A stretch of 64,000 nt of DNA from Chloroflexota bacterium (GTDB lineage: Bacteria; Chloroflexota; Dormibacteria; Dormibacterales; Dormibacteraceae). Position numbers and translations under genes: made by a program. How positions within the stretch are numbered: position 1 is the first letter of the stretch; each line of letters opens with the position of its first letter. Location: NCBI GenBank assembly GCA_005888075.1, contig VBKD01000174.1, positions 4,061-68,060 on the forward strand, read 5' to 3'. This document shows positions 51,406 through 59,243 of the stretch, in pieces. The notes below the pieces were generated by a model. That model searched no databases, was not told the DNA's origin, and saw only the letters and a list, made by a program, of their open reading frames with translations.

Positions 51406-52437
51406 TCAGGCTTTCAGGTAGGCATCCAGCAGTGAATTGAGGTCCGGGCGGTCGTTCAAGACGTAGCCTTTGGCGCCGGCCCCCACGACCGAGCGTGTCA
51501 GGCCGGCCTGGCGGAGGACGACCATGTGCTGGTGAATTGTCGATTTGGCAAGGCTTAGCTGTTCCGCGATATCGCTGAGGCTCGACTCGCCGTTCGACAG
51601 CTGTCGCAGGATGCGCAGCCTGGTCTCATCGCCGAGCGCCTTGTAAACCTGTACGAGCTCGGCGTCGGGGGCGACCTCGGCGCTGGCGGGGAAGAAGAAG
51701 TACTTCGAACCCTCGTGTTCCGAGATGTCAACCCAGGGCCGGTTGAGGACAGTGGGGATCAAGAGAATGGACTTGATCCAGGGTTCTGGCCGGTACTCCA
51801 CCCCTCGGGTCACACGCACGATCAAGCGGTCGGCCGGCATCTGTTTCGACAGTCGGGCAGCGGCCTGCGCCGAGGCCTTTAGCTCCGCTTCGAGCGGCGG
51901 CCCGACCTCGCTGAAGATCTCACGGTCGAAGCGCTCGATGACATTCGCCACGTCGTCGGCCAGAGCTTGCGGATCGGCGTCGAGCGCTCTCTCGGCTGCC
52001 TCGCGCGAGCCTTTATGCACCTGCTTTAGAAACTCACGCCTCGCGCCGGCGTCACCTCGAAGGAGCGCTTCGCTCACCTGAGGTTCGGCGTGGAGAACTG
52101 ATCGCTTCGCTTCTCCCTTGGTGTCGCGGCGGAGCCGCGCCACCAGCGAGGCGACGCTCTTGCCGCCGGACTCCCGCGCGAGGCCGGCCAGCCCTACGAA
52201 GGCATAACCCTCCCTGCCGACGAGCCATCGCGCCTTGTCGCGCAGCTCAGGGGAGGCCTTGCGCCGCATCGACTTGATCCACTCCTCGCCCACTTCGTAG
52301 CTGCCCGGGGCCTCGTCTCCGAGGAAAAGCCCAAGGGCGATCAGGACCTCGTACGCGAGACCCCAATCGGCCTCGACTGGCAGCTGCCTTGCAACGGGGA
52401 CCCCCCTGACTCGCTGGGGGCTTGACGGAATAGGCAT
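51406..52437 (-). CDS. ArsR-family regulator with DUF5937 domain
   Basis: About 343 aa. Residues 1-245 form a large helical sensory region of the DUF5937 kind (ADWGLAYEVLIALGLFL, LIVRVTRGVEYRPEPWI). Residues 255-343 are an ArsR winged helix (ALGDETRLRILRQLSNGESSLSDIAEQL, STIHQHMVVLRQAGL). It lacks the metal-binding cysteines of classical ArsR. TATACT (52454-52449) lies 11 nt before ATG 52437. A perfect palindrome separates it from a divergent 54-aa gene, which it very likely controls together with itself. Confidence 0.88.
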   Translation of the reverse strand: MPIPSSPQRVRGVPVARQLPVEADWGLAYEVLIALGLFLGDEAPGSYEVGEEWIKSMRRKASPELRDKARWLVGREGYAFVGLAGLARESGGKSVASLVARLRRDTKGEAKRSVLHAEPQVSEALLRGDAGARREFLKQVHKGSREAAERALDADPQALADDVANVIERFDREIFSEVGPPLEAELKASAQAAARLSKQMPADRLIVRVTRGVEYRPEPWIKSILLIPTVLNRPWVDISEHEGSKYFFFPASAEVAPDAELVQVYKALGDETRLRILRQLSNGESSLSDIAEQLSLAKSTIHQHMVVLRQAGLTRSVVGAGAKGYVLNDRPDLNSLLDAYLKA

Positions 52438-52454
52438 TCGGTATCTACAGTATA

Positions 52455-52480
52455 AATCGTTCGGTACTTACCGAACGATT
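52455..52480. promoter_or_regulatory. Perfect palindrome, probable ArsR/DUF5937 operator
   Basis: AATCGTTCGGTA (52455-52466), spacer CT, TACCGAACGATT (52469-52480): two 12-bp arms with no mismatch, directly between the divergent regulator and small-protein genes and adjoining the -10-like TATACT of the regulator. Long perfect arms are typical of ArsR-type dimer sites. Confidence 0.85.
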
Positions 52481-52492
52481 CAGGAGGCACAG

Positions 52493-52657
52493 ATGAGCTG
52501 GTACGAGCGAGAGCTGATGGCCAAGTCGCGACAGCAGGAGCTGGAAAGAGAAGTCGATTACCGGCGCCGTACGAGCGAGACACATCGTTCGCGGCGGCCG
52601 CTTCACTACTGGCTGCTCGTCGCGTTGCGAAGCTGGATCATCGGGATCGCCCGCTAG
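52493..52657 (+). CDS. Small membrane-associated peptide (54 aa) opposite ArsR regulator
   Basis: AGGAGG at 52482-52487 lies 5 nt before ATG 52493, and the frame runs 54 codons to TAG. The first 38 residues are highly charged (SRQQELEREVDYRRRTSETH) and the end is hydrophobic (LHYWLLVALRSWIIGIAR), either a short membrane helix or an amphipathic helix. The good ribosome-binding site and the regulator operator immediately upstream argue that it is real. I recognise no family. A role as a small membrane effector of the regulator is inference. Confidence 0.72.
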   Translation: MSWYERELMAKSRQQELEREVDYRRRTSETHRSRRPLHYWLLVALRSWIIGIAR

Positions 52658-52708
52658 ACGGCATAGGGCAATCGTAAGGTCACCGCGCCTATCGTCCTCC
52701 GGCCAGGA

Positions 52709-53581
52709 TCAGGCGGTGGCGAGTTCTCGGCCAGGTCGCAGAACCTGCAGCAATGAGTGAACGGCCACGTGGGGGCTGGTGCTGTTCCGCTCGAGCCAGT
52801 GCTGTGTCACGGCGAGGTACGCGTCGACCCGGGTCGATTTCCGGCGCATCCGCTCGATCAGGCCGTGGCGGCTGACGAGGTGCTCCACCGGGGTGAATAC
52901 GTTGTCGTACCAGCTTGCCGCCGCCGCGTCGAGACTGACATCACGATGCTGTTCGAGGCTCAGAAAGTATTTGTGGCCCACGATGTGGGAATAGAGCTCG
53001 TCGTAGCGGCCGAGACCGGCCATCGCCTTCCTGGACTCCGGCCGGACACTGTCGAGGCCGCTGCGCTCGAGGAACAGGGCGTACTCCGCCGTCCTGGCGA
53101 GGGCCGAGCGGCTGAGGTCACGCCCGAGAGGCGCCCGCGTCCTGACCTCGATCACCCTGGCTTCGATCCGGTCCCTGTCGAGCGCGCGTGCGATCGACAC
53201 GCGGTGGTGGCCGTCGCTCACGAAGTAACGGTCCTCGAGCTGGTACACCTCGATCGGAGGCACGTCGCCGGCGCCCGTGGCCATGAAGGCGAAAAGCCGC
53301 GACCAGCGCTCGCGCTGGCGCCGGTGCAGGGGCAGAAACGCCGAGTCGAAGTCGCCGCGCTTGGCGGGCGACGCGGTGCCGACGATCTTGTCGAGCAGGA
53401 TCTCCTGCACGCCGCGCGACGCCTTGGCTTGGAACCGCGCCGCCCGCATAACCCGGTCGACGGACGGCAGGCGCAGCGAGCGATAGCGGCCGGGGACCCG
53501 GAAGACCATGCGCCAGAACGCACGCCGCCGCGCGGCGTCGAACTCCTCGCGAGCTTCTAGATGGTCCAGGCCGGAAAGCAC
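52709..53581 (-). CDS. ParB-like/DUF4032 protein
   Basis: About 290 aa. The middle carries a ParB/sulfiredoxin-like motif (YFVSDGHHRVSIARAL, residues 119-134), and the C-terminal half fits DUF4032 (YSHIVGHKYFLSLEQHRDVS, ASWYDNVFTPVEHL). Such proteins are found in actinobacteria and Chloroflexota with unknown function; the ParB-like fold could bind nucleotide or DNA. GTG 53581 lies 6 nt after TAGGCT (53593-53588), a leaderless-type start. Confidence 0.85.
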   Translation of the reverse strand: MLSGLDHLEAREEFDAARRRAFWRMVFRVPGRYRSLRLPSVDRVMRAARFQAKASRGVQEILLDKIVGTASPAKRGDFDSAFLPLHRRQRERWSRLFAFMATGAGDVPPIEVYQLEDRYFVSDGHHRVSIARALDRDRIEARVIEVRTRAPLGRDLSRSALARTAEYALFLERSGLDSVRPESRKAMAGLGRYDELYSHIVGHKYFLSLEQHRDVSLDAAAASWYDNVFTPVEHLVSRHGLIERMRRKSTRVDAYLAVTQHWLERNSTSPHVAVHSLLQVLRPGRELATA

Positions 53582-53714
53582 CCATGAAGCCTACCCATCC
53601 TCCCGCAAAAAGCATCGTTCGATTTGCACGGTACCGTCCGTACGGGAGGCGTTCTCGTTCAAGTGCCTTGATTGCGCCTACGATGGCCTTGAACAAAAAC
53701 CTCTAGGAGTTGCC

Positions 53715-54041
53715 ATGCAAGAACGAGGAACATCGACGGGTTTCCTTCGGCGCCTCCGGGATCCGGGCTACCGGCTAAATGGGGAGAACCCAGCCACCAC
53801 GAGCCTCGAGCATGCCCGGCGCTGGGCGACCAACTACGACAAGCTCCTGGAATTCAAACGCGAGCTGATGACGCTGATCAGGCGTCGGGCCGAGGCCTCT
53901 GACCCCGACGTGGCTCGCGCGATCATGGACACCGACATCCTGCTGCTCGAGACGCAGATCTCGCGCTTCCAGCAGAGAAGGGATTACTGGCACATTCGTT
54001 CGGCCGAGCTTGCGGGCGGGCGAGGTGGCGGCGCCAACTGA
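53715..54041 (+). CDS. Uncharacterised helical protein before cheB
   Basis: About 108 aa, mostly helical and charged (LLEFKRELMTLIRRRAEA, ILLLETQISRFQQRRDYW), and ending in Gly. No known domain. AGGAG 6 nt before ATG 53715 supports expression, and it overlaps the CheB gene, so it is probably part of the same signalling unit. Could be a small adaptor; this is a guess. Confidence 0.68.
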   Translation: MQERGTSTGFLRRLRDPGYRLNGENPATTSLEHARRWATNYDKLLEFKRELMTLIRRRAEASDPDVARAIMDTDILLLETQISRFQQRRDYWHIRSAELAGGRGGGAN

Positions 54042-54648
54042 CCACTTATCCCAGCGGTTTCGTCGCCATCCGCCCTTTGAGATAGTGGCGATCGCCGCGT
54101 CGGCGGGCGGCGTCGTGGCTTTGACCAACGTCCTCGGCCACCTGCCGGCTACGTTCGGCGCGATCATGGTGGTCGTGCAGCACCTCGACCCTCGACACCG
54201 CAGCCTCATGCCGCAGGTAATCGGCAGGCACTCCAAGCTGCCGGTGGTCCTGGCCATGGATGGCATGGAGCTGGAGCGCGGCCACGTTTATCTCGCGCCG
54301 CCTGACCGCCATCTCCTGGTCAACCGCGACGGTACCGCGAGTCTGACCCAGACTGAGCTCGTGAACTTCGTCAGGCCGTCGGCGGACCTACTCTTCGAGT
54401 CGGTGGCGGCCGCCTACGGCGAGCGCGCGATCGCCGTGGTTCTGACAGGGGCCGGCAAGGACGGCTCGATGGGGGTGACCGCGATCAAAGAGCGGTCTGG
54501 CACGGTGATCGCGCAGGACGAGTCGAGCTCCGAGTTTTTCTCCATGCCCTCGGCCGCGATCAAAAGCGGTGCGGTTGACTTCGTGCTTTCGCTCGATGAG
54601 ATACCAGCCGCGCTGCAGATGCTCCTGGCCGGCGAGGTCCCTGATTGA
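54010..54648 (+). CDS. CheB-type protein-glutamate methylesterase domain protein
   Basis: About 212 aa consisting only of the CheB catalytic domain: IAASAGGVVALTNVL (active-site Ser), VVVQHLDPRHRSLMP (active-site His), LTGAGKDGSMGVTAIKE (active-site Asp). There is no receiver domain. The start is TTG 54010 or GTG 54025, both in frame. It is coupled (4-bp overlap) to the CheR-PAS gene. No chemoreceptor or CheA is nearby, so it likely acts on a non-chemotaxis pathway. Confidence 0.88.
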   Translation: MRAGEVAAPTDHLSQRFRRHPPFEIVAIAASAGGVVALTNVLGHLPATFGAIMVVVQHLDPRHRSLMPQVIGRHSKLPVVLAMDGMELERGHVYLAPPDRHLLVNRDGTASLTQTELVNFVRPSADLLFESVAAAYGERAIAVVLTGAGKDGSMGVTAIKERSGTVIAQDESSSEFFSMPSAAIKSGAVDFVLSLDEIPAALQMLLAGEVPD

Positions 54649-56501
54649 TCGCGGCCGACGACAAAGAGTTCGAAACGCTCCTCGAATACCTTCGAGATAC
54701 GCGCGGATTTGACTTCACCGGATACAAGCGGAACAGCCTGGCGAGGCGCGTCAGCCGGCGCTCCGGCGAGCTCGGGCTGGAGAATTTCACCTCCTACCTC
54801 GACTATCTTCAGGTGCACCCCGAAGAGTTCGGAATCCTGTTCGACAAGATCCTGATCAACGTCACCGACTTTTTCCGGGACAGGCCGGCCTGGGACTACG
54901 TCGCCGCCAATGTGGTTCCGAAGCTCCTCGCTGGGAAGGGCGACATCAGGATCTGGAGCACCGGGACCGCATCGGGTGAGGAGGCTTACTCGGCGGCCAT
55001 CCTTCTCTGTCAGGCGCTGGGCCCCGAGAGTTTCCTCCGGCGAGTCAAGATCTACGCGACCGATATCGACGAAGCGGCTTTGAACAAAGCCCGTGCCGGC
55101 TATTCAGCCAAAGAGCTCAAGTCGCTCGACGATGAGACGCGGGCGCGATATTTCGAGCCGCAGGGCGGGCGATTCGCTTTTCGCGCGGCGCTGAGGCGGG
55201 CCGTGATCTTCGGCAAGCATGACCTGATGCAGGACGCGCCGATCTCACGTCTCGATCTCCTGATCTGTCGCAACACGCTCATGTACTTCACGGCTGAGGC
55301 GCAGGGACGAATCCTCGCCAGGTTCCACTATGCGTTGAACGACGAAGGCTATCTGTTCCTCGGACGCGCCGAGATGCTGCTGACGCACACCTCGGTGTTC
55401 GTACCTGTTGACGTCAAACAGCGCATTTTCCACAAGGTGCCGAGGCCGCCGATCCGCGAACGGAGGCTTCTGCTGAATCAGTCAGGCAAAAAGGAAGCAG
55501 CGGCCCCTGTCGCGCGCGAGGCGCGCCTTGACGATATGGCCGCGGAGCTGGCGCCATACGCCCAGATCGTCGTCGACTCGGCGGGCCGCCTGGTGTTGGC
55601 AAATCAGCAGGCCCGTCGCGCCCTCGGCATCGACGCCAAGGCCGTCGGCCGGCTTCTCAAGGACCTCGAGATGTCGTACAAGCCAGTCGACCTTCGATCC
55701 CCGTTGGACAAGGTCTACCGCGACCGCAGCACGGTCACCCTGCAGGGTGTGCCCCACCAAGCGGAGGATGAGAGCGTCCAGTACCTCGATGTCGCTTTTG
55801 TCCCGCTCCTCGACGCCGATGGGGTGGTAGCCGGTGTCGGCGTCAGCTTCGTCGATGTGACCCAGGTCATGCAGCTGCGCACTGAGCTGGATAGATCGAG
55901 GCAGGAGCTGGACACGGCCTACGAAGAGCTGCAGTCGAGCAATGAAGAGTTGGAGACCACCAACGAGGAGCTGCAGTCCACGGTCGAAGAGCTCGAGACG
56001 ACCAACGAGGAGCTGCAGTCGAGCAACGAGGAGCTCGAAACAATGAATGAGGAGCTCGAATCCACCAACGTGGAGCTGCAAAGCATCAACCTCGACCTGC
56101 AGCAGCGAACTGACGAGGTGGATCGGCTGAACACATTCCTACTGGCCATCACGGGCAATATGCCCCTCGGCGCGGTTGTCCTCGATCCCGAGCTGAACGT
56201 GCGGGTCTGGAATGAAAAGGCCGCGGACTTGTGGGGACTGCGCTCGGATGAGGTCGTCGGCCGATCCTTCCTCGATCTCGGCATCGGACTGCCCGCCAAA
56301 GAAGTCGGGGGCATGATCCGGGGCGTTCTGCTGGCGAAGCAAGGACAGGATGAATCGGTTGTCGAGGCGGTCACGAGACGCGGAACGCCGATTCGCTGCC
56401 GGGTCGCCGCCTACGCCATTTCGGACGGAAGCGGACCCGGCGGCGTCGTCCTTGTGATGGAAGAGCTGGCCGCCGAACCCGAGAGCGCCACGACCTCTTA
56501 G
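54645..56501 (+). CDS. CheR-type methyltransferase fused to PAS domains
   Basis: About 618 aa. Residues 5-60 resemble the CheR N-domain, and 75-265 the SAM methyltransferase (IWSTGTASGEEAYS, YATDIDEAAL, DLLICRNTLMYF). A first PAS-like region spans about 295-410. A long coiled coil of repeated EELQSSNEELETTN heptads (about 410-480) links to a second PAS (residues 490-605, VVLDPELNVRVWNEKAADLWGL). In known CheB-CheR-PAS hybrids a histidine kinase follows; here the protein ends after PAS. TTG 54645 overlaps cheB. Stop overlaps the convergent gene (TTAG). Confidence 0.9.
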   Translation: MIAADDKEFETLLEYLRDTRGFDFTGYKRNSLARRVSRRSGELGLENFTSYLDYLQVHPEEFGILFDKILINVTDFFRDRPAWDYVAANVVPKLLAGKGDIRIWSTGTASGEEAYSAAILLCQALGPESFLRRVKIYATDIDEAALNKARAGYSAKELKSLDDETRARYFEPQGGRFAFRAALRRAVIFGKHDLMQDAPISRLDLLICRNTLMYFTAEAQGRILARFHYALNDEGYLFLGRAEMLLTHTSVFVPVDVKQRIFHKVPRPPIRERRLLLNQSGKKEAAAPVAREARLDDMAAELAPYAQIVVDSAGRLVLANQQARRALGIDAKAVGRLLKDLEMSYKPVDLRSPLDKVYRDRSTVTLQGVPHQAEDESVQYLDVAFVPLLDADGVVAGVGVSFVDVTQVMQLRTELDRSRQELDTAYEELQSSNEELETTNEELQSTVEELETTNEELQSSNEELETMNEELESTNVELQSINLDLQQRTDEVDRLNTFLLAITGNMPLGAVVLDPELNVRVWNEKAADLWGLRSDEVVGRSFLDLGIGLPAKEVGGMIRGVLLAKQGQDESVVEAVTRRGTPIRCRVAAYAISDGSGPGGVVLVMEELAAEPESATTS

Positions 56502-56935
56502 GCGCTCGCGCCGGCCATCGACGCGCGCACCTGGTTGCGCCAGCGCTGAATGGCATCCTCAAGAGCCTCCACGTCGGTGGCCACCTCGAGGCGTTCCGTC
56601 GGCGGCAGCTCGGGCGAGGCAGCTCGAAGCTTTGCCACCAGGGCAGTGCCCATCTCGATCAGCCTCGTGTAGGTGATCACCCAGAAGTCGGGCGCCTCGG
56701 GCGAGCCAAACTTGAGCAGCGCGCCGCGATACGCGGCCTGGGCGGTCTCCGTTTGAGCGCGAAACCGCTCCGCCTGTTCCCGCAGGCGCTCGTCGTGAGC
56801 CTGCGGCCGCAGAGGCCCACCGTCAAGGAGGCGGCGCTCCGTGGATGCCAGAAGCAGGCGCTTCGACTGCAGCACCAGGAGTCGCGAAGTAACGATCGCC
56901 TCCGAGACCGACTCCATCAGTGCCATGGCCATCAT
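56498..56935 (-). CDS. Uncharacterised helical protein coupled to winged-helix regulator
   Basis: About 145 aa, all-helical (SRLLVLQSKRLLLASTERRLL, LREQAERFRAQTETAQAAYR, WVITYTRLIEMGTALVAKL). No known domain. ATG 56935 overlaps the regulator stop (ATGA). Coding past this start upstream is antisense-like and not used. Converges with CheR-PAS. May be a partner of the regulator. Confidence 0.68.
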   Translation of the reverse strand: MMAMALMESVSEAIVTSRLLVLQSKRLLLASTERRLLDGGPLRPQAHDERLREQAERFRAQTETAQAAYRGALLKFGSPEAPDFWVITYTRLIEMGTALVAKLRAASPELPPTERLEVATDVEALEDAIQRWRNQVRASMAGASA

Positions 56936-57465
56936 CCTTTCACCGTCGCCGGCAGGCTTGCCGCGTAACCCCGATTCCTCACCACAACGAGCATGACCTC
57001 GAGTCCGAGTTCGCCCAACCGCCTTCTCAGCCGCATCACGTACGTCCGGACCTGAGCGTCCGACAGCCGTGAGTTCTGCCAGGCGAGCGTGGCCAGCTGT
57101 TTGGTCGTAAAGGGACGCTTTGGGTGCCGGAGCATGAAGTCGAGCAGGTCCGCTTCGCGACGTGTGAGCCGGATCGAATGGCCGGCAAAGCTCAGCGTGT
57201 GATCGTTCCGGTCGAGGACGACGCCCGCGAGCTCGGTATGACGGTCGCGCCAGGTGTCCAGCCGATCCTCGACCCACGCCAGATTCTGGCGAAGCTCTTC
57301 GACTGGGTGCCCGTTGGCTCGAGCCAGCACGGCACGCAGCACCGCCGCGAGCTCCTCGTAGATCGAGATCCAGCTCGCGACCTCGGCGAGCTCTGGCGTT
57401 CCCAGATCCTCGCCGGGCAATTCAACGAATTGGCGGCGAATTGCTGCCATCGCCCTTTTCCCCAC
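56932..57465 (-). CDS. OmpR-type winged-helix regulator without receiver
   Basis: About 177 aa. The C-terminal winged helix (SIRLTRREADLLDFMLRHP, SDAQVRTYVMRLRRRLGEL, VVRNRGYAASL) matches OmpR DNA-binding domains. The first 85 residues are helical with no receiver motifs, so phosphorylation is not expected. GTG 57465 lies 5 nt after TAGAGT (57476-57471), suggesting a leaderless mRNA; ATG 57450 is an alternative. It precedes the helical protein in a two-gene operon. Confidence 0.82.
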   Translation of the reverse strand: MGKRAMAAIRRQFVELPGEDLGTPELAEVASWISIYEELAAVLRAVLARANGHPVEELRQNLAWVEDRLDTWRDRHTELAGVVLDRNDHTLSFAGHSIRLTRREADLLDFMLRHPKRPFTTKQLATLAWQNSRLSDAQVRTYVMRLRRRLGELGLEVMLVVVRNRGYAASLPATVKG

Positions 57466-57538
57466 CGCTGACTCTACAACGCGGTTTATGGGGATATGGG
57501 CCCGATTTTGACGATGGCGAGCAAATTTTTGACCGGGA

Positions 57539-57829
57539 ATGTTACGCAGCGCGGGCTATACCAGTGACGAATTGACTGCGCCAGGAAGGATGCGGGCGGA
57601 CCGGGGGCCGGCCACGCGAGGGGCCAAACCGCCAAGGGAGCGGTTGGCCCCTCTGCCCGGGGTCGAGGTTTACGTGCCTCACATCGACTCCCTGGACGAG
57701 ATCTGTGGCTGGCTTGGCACCTTCAGGGAGCGGCTTCATCGAGCCCGCGATGAGGAGCGTCCGCAGGTGGCGGCGGTCATTCAACAGCTGGAGACGCGCT
57801 ACCAAAACAGGCGCGCCGAGTTGTCCTGA
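57539..57829 (+). CDS. Small hypothetical protein before NarL-type regulator
   Basis: 96 aa from ATG 57539, or about 79 from ATG 57590. The N-terminal 40 residues are Arg/Pro-rich and perhaps not translated. The rest (VEVYVPHIDSLDEICGWLG, ARDEERPQVAAVIQQLETR) is a plausible helical protein. It lies 41 bp before the regulator. No family recognised. Confidence 0.5.
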   Translation: MLRSAGYTSDELTAPGRMRADRGPATRGAKPPRERLAPLPGVEVYVPHIDSLDEICGWLGTFRERLHRARDEERPQVAAVIQQLETRYQNRRAELS

Positions 57830-57870
57830 AGGTTCGCCCCCGACTCGGCGCGACGAATGGCAACGCCCGC

Positions 57871-58509
57871 GTGGCCGGCACGCCCGTGCGTGTGTTGATC
57901 GTGGAGAACCATCAGCTTGTCTCCGAGAGTCTCGGCATGTTGCTCGACGCACAGCCCGACCTACATGTCGTCGGCTACGCGGCGTCTGTCAGGGAGGCGG
58001 CCACGCTGCCGCCGGGTGTTTCGCCGGACGTGGTGATCGTCGATTTCCACCTGGACGACGGCTTTGGAGACGAGGCGGCCGCGGCGATCAAGAAAGTCCA
58101 TCCTCGCGCCCGCTTCATATTTCTCACCCGCGATGACGGCGACGGGGCGCTGCTCGCCGCTGTGGAGTCCGGTGCAAGCGCCTTCGTCCACAAGTCCAGG
58201 GCCGCTTCGGAGCTGATCGCAACCGTCTACAAGGTTGCCCAGGGGGGCTCATTCATCACACCGCAAGCGATCTCCGGAGTGCTGCGCCGGACGCGCGACC
58301 GTGAAGTCAAGCGCGACAAGCTGTCCCCGCGAGAGCTAGAGGTGCTTCAGCTCATGTCTGAAGGCATGGCCAGCCGCCAGATCGCCAAGCAGCTCGGCAT
58401 CAGCTATACGACGGTTCGCACCCACATTCGCTCGATCGATTCCAAGCTTGGCGCACACTCCAAGATCGAATCGGTCGCCACGGCGCACGAATTGGAGCTC
58501 GTGAACTAG
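57871..58509 (+). CDS. NarL/FixJ-family response regulator
   Basis: About 212 aa. Receiver with VLIVENHQLVSESLG, phosphoacceptor Asp in VVIVDFHLDDGFG, Thr in FLTRDDG and Lys in VHKSRAAS. LuxR HTH at the end (LSPRELEVLQLMSEGMASRQIA, TTVRTHIRSIDSKLG). GTG 57871 is used. No sensor kinase is adjacent; the PAS-bearing CheR protein upstream lacks one. It ends 11 bp from convergent livF. Confidence 0.9.
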   Translation: MAGTPVRVLIVENHQLVSESLGMLLDAQPDLHVVGYAASVREAATLPPGVSPDVVIVDFHLDDGFGDEAAAAIKKVHPRARFIFLTRDDGDGALLAAVESGASAFVHKSRAASELIATVYKVAQGGSFITPQAISGVLRRTRDREVKRDKLSPRELEVLQLMSEGMASRQIAKQLGISYTTVRTHIRSIDSKLGAHSKIESVATAHELELVN

Positions 58510-58520
58510 AGGCGCGGCAC

Positions 58521-59243
58521 CTAGAGCCCCAGGTAGGCTTTCCTGATCCCCGGGTCGTCTTTCAGGTCGGCCGCCTTGCCGGTCATCGCAATCCGTCCGG
58601 CCTCGAGCACGTATGCCCGCTCCGCCACGTCGAGCGCGACGAGGACGTCCTGCTCGACCAGCATCAGCGCCGTCCCTGCCGTGTTGATCTCCTTCATGAC
58701 GTCGATCAGGCGGTCGACCACCTTCGGCGCGAGGCCCAACGACAGCTCGTCGACCATGAGCAGCTTCGGCCGGGCCATCAACCCGCGACCGATCGCGACC
58801 ATCTGCTGCTCTCCGCCCGAGAGCGTTCCCGCCTCGCGTGCGAGCTTGTCCTTGAGCTCGGGGAAGAGATCGAGCATGCGCACCAGGTCCGCTTCGACGT
58901 CCTGGTCGCGACGGAGGTAGGCGCCGAGCCGCAGATTCTTCGCGACGGAAATCGTCGCGAACAGGCGCCGGCCTTGCGGCACGTGTGCGATGCCCGCCTG
59001 AACGATGGCCTCCGGTCGTGCATTCGTCATGTCGCGGCCGGAGATGGCGACGGCGCCCGAGGTGGCCCTGACCAGACCGCTCAAGGTGCCGAGAACCGTT
59101 GACTTACCGGCTCCATTGGCACCGACCAGGGCGACCAGCTCGCCCTGGCCGACGTCAATATCGATGCCGAAGAGGACAGGGCCGGCGGCGAACCCGGCGG
59201 TGAGGCCCGTGACCCGAAGCAGCGGCTCGGTCTTGGCGATCAG
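58521..59243 (-). CDS. livF: Branched-chain amino-acid ABC transporter ATPase LivF, CTG start
   Basis: About 240 aa. Walker A GANGAGKSTV, signature LSGGEQQMVAIGR, Walker B LLMVDELSLGLAPKVV, and the GIAHVPQGRRLF Q-loop region are typical of LivF. The frame back to the livG stop holds no ATG, GTG or TTG before Walker A: the first codon after the livG TAG is CTG 59243, which is therefore the likely start. A TTG at 59084 would delete Walker A. It energises transport with LivG. Confidence 0.92.
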   Translation of the reverse strand: MIAKTEPLLRVTGLTAGFAAGPVLFGIDIDVGQGELVALVGANGAGKSTVLGTLSGLVRATSGAVAISGRDMTNARPEAIVQAGIAHVPQGRRLFATISVAKNLRLGAYLRRDQDVEADLVRMLDLFPELKDKLAREAGTLSGGEQQMVAIGRGLMARPKLLMVDELSLGLAPKVVDRLIDVMKEINTAGTALMLVEQDVLVALDVAERAYVLEAGRIAMTGKAADLKDDPGIRKAYLGL

